A stretch of DNA of 64,000 bases from Zychaea mexicana (lineage: Eukaryota > Mucoromycota > Mucoromycetes > Mucorales > Lichtheimiaceae). Location: contig NW_026516679.1 of NCBI RefSeq assembly GCF_025766255.1, forward strand, positions 248,001 through 312,000. Direction: 5' to 3'. Below the pieces are notes generated by a model. It did not search any database. It saw only the letters and a list, made by a program, of their open reading frames with translations, and was not told the DNA's origin. The translations under genes and the position numbers were made by a program. Positions 62,893 through 64,000 of the stretch are shown here, one piece after another; positions within the stretch are counted from its first letter, which is position 1, and each line of letters opens with the position of its first letter.

Positions 62893-64000
62893 TCAGACAA
62901 GGGTATATCGACCATCTGCAGCAGCAGCAATTTCAACAGCTCGGTTTTGATCGAGACTGATTCGACCAGCTTCCAAAATAGCCGTCACCAAAACTGTGTT
63001 GCGGATAGTGGGCATGCTGCGTTGATCCAAATCAGTAGGCGTCAAACGTTTGGCATTGACGGCTTGACATGCGTCGACAAATTTTTCAATGGATACATAG
63101 CCATATGCCGTCTGGCCACCAAAGTGTCCTTCTTCATCGGGGGCATAATTCATAAAGAACGGATTGATGTGACCATGACCGCTAACGTCGTTGGTAACGG
63201 TATAACCTCGATGCGCTTGATCGACATTGAGTTCGCCACCAGCACCTAAGTAATGGAATCGTTGTTGAGAGTGGACCTCGCTCTTGTTGGGTGCAATCCA
63301 TGAGGAAGTGTATACACCGACGCCTTCATGACCAGGAGTGGCTGTAGAACGCCAGTTCACCAAGAGTGAGATCGTATCCTAGCATCATTACGATGAATGA
63401 ATATAATAAGCTACTATACCTATCGTTTCCCAGCGAAACAGACGTTACTTACCTCGGTGTTTTCTGTAAGGTTGAAAGGTGCGCTGGTCGCTACACCTTT
63501 CGATCCAGATGCTACCACGCGATAAGGCACTGCCTTTCCCTCTAATGCCCAGCAGTGGAAATCGATGTGGTGCGAGTTTAGGTAGTAACTAACAGAAAAA
63601 GACGTCACCATTGTGTCAAACTCTATTTCATTCGCGTTCTCTCTCCCTTTTCCCTTTCCTTTTGCAGTAACAAACTACTTATTCCTCCAACCGAAAGTTC
63701 CCTTGCGTTACCTGATATCAGACTCCTTGCCTGCCCAGGCGCGGAACGTATCCAGCTGTCGCTTTGGTTGGCTCATGTAGCTGTAGTAATAATTGAATTC
63801 GCCAAAAGTCAGCGCCTTGGCACGTGCGTCCCGATACACAGGGTCGAAGCGCTTGTGATGTTCAACCATGACCACGACAGCGTGCTTGTCAGCTTCTTCC
63901 ACAAGTTCCTGGTGTTGACTTAAGATCTTGACAGCAGGTTTGGTCACTAGTACGTGAATGCCGCGTTGAATCGCATACAATGCAATTGCAAAATGAGTTG
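62893..64000 (-). CDS. Gfo/Idh/MocA-type NAD(P)-dependent oxidoreductase, partial
   Basis: Cytosolic dehydrogenase family acting on sugars or related polyols; substrate not inferable. Exons seen: beyond 64000 to 63712, 63588-63453, 63378-62893, with phases 2 and 0. The first part holds [20 protein letters not shown] and PAVK, the end of the Rossmann domain. [20 protein letters not shown] follows, where KRFDP matches the conserved segment after strand 5. The C-terminal domain includes [20 protein letters not shown] (the H..D..H/W motif near the active site), [20 protein letters not shown] and [19 protein letters not shown]. Stop TAA/TGA at 62893. The true N terminus with the GxGxxG loop lies outside the window. 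Confidence 0.8.

Overview
The window is nuclear DNA of a filamentous fungus, most likely an early-diverging one of the Mucorales type. The evidence is the gene content (Mediator MED13, eIF2B-gamma, POLD4, a TB2/DP1/HVA22 protein, an AAAP amino-acid transporter), many short GT-AG introns of about 35-120 bp, AT-rich intergenic DNA, and a dense, deeply nested load of transposable elements of many superfamilies. No bacterial-type operons, rRNA genes or CRISPR arrays were seen. The species is not identified.

Layout. 1-2608: MED13 (minus, runs off the left edge). 4208-5223: a multi-exon minus gene I cannot name. 6101-27315 is a transposon graveyard. A deletion-derivative Helitron (6101-13580) is split by a hAT-like composite (7539-13446), which itself holds a Merlin-type element and a chromodomain-DDE element. 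A tyrosine-recombinase (Crypton-like) pseudogene (13753-17399) is broken by an AT-rich insert and a solo LTR. A second chromodomain-DDE element (17541-25455) is split by a 6.2 kb Helitron (17632-23871). A Gag-only LTR fragment lies next to a tRNA-Ala gene (27321-27393). 28608-34297 is a decayed Ty3/gypsy chromovirus with both LTRs. 34640-36345 holds a third chromodomain-DDE remnant and two pogo-type MITEs. 36393-43064 holds two oppositely oriented CACTA-like elements of equal length, one carrying an exactly inserted 1180 bp Helitron.

43372-51331 is a compact host gene block: eIF2B-gamma (+), POLD4 (-) and TB2/DP1/HVA22 (+) sharing a 222 bp divergent promoter, then an AAAP transporter (-). From 51602 the transposons return. 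Two inverted copies of one Tc1/IS630-type element (51602-53616 and 60173-62105), with the same intact 434-residue transposase, flank a host-like gene (53776-58745). That gene is cut by an AT-rich Merlin element, itself cut by an intact Tigger/pogo element. The right edge has a small hydrophilic ORF and a Gfo/Idh/MocA-type oxidoreductase running off the window.

Several junctions can be resolved to the base because removing the insert restores a reading frame. The order of events is therefore readable: old AT-rich elements with many C-to-T type stops first, then Helitrons and hAT, then CACTA, Tc1 and Tigger elements that still look intact. The most novel candidates are the chromodomain-tailed DDE transposase family (three copies), the hAT-bounded composite with a single shared 8 bp target duplication, and the structured 3' tail shared by different Helitrons.
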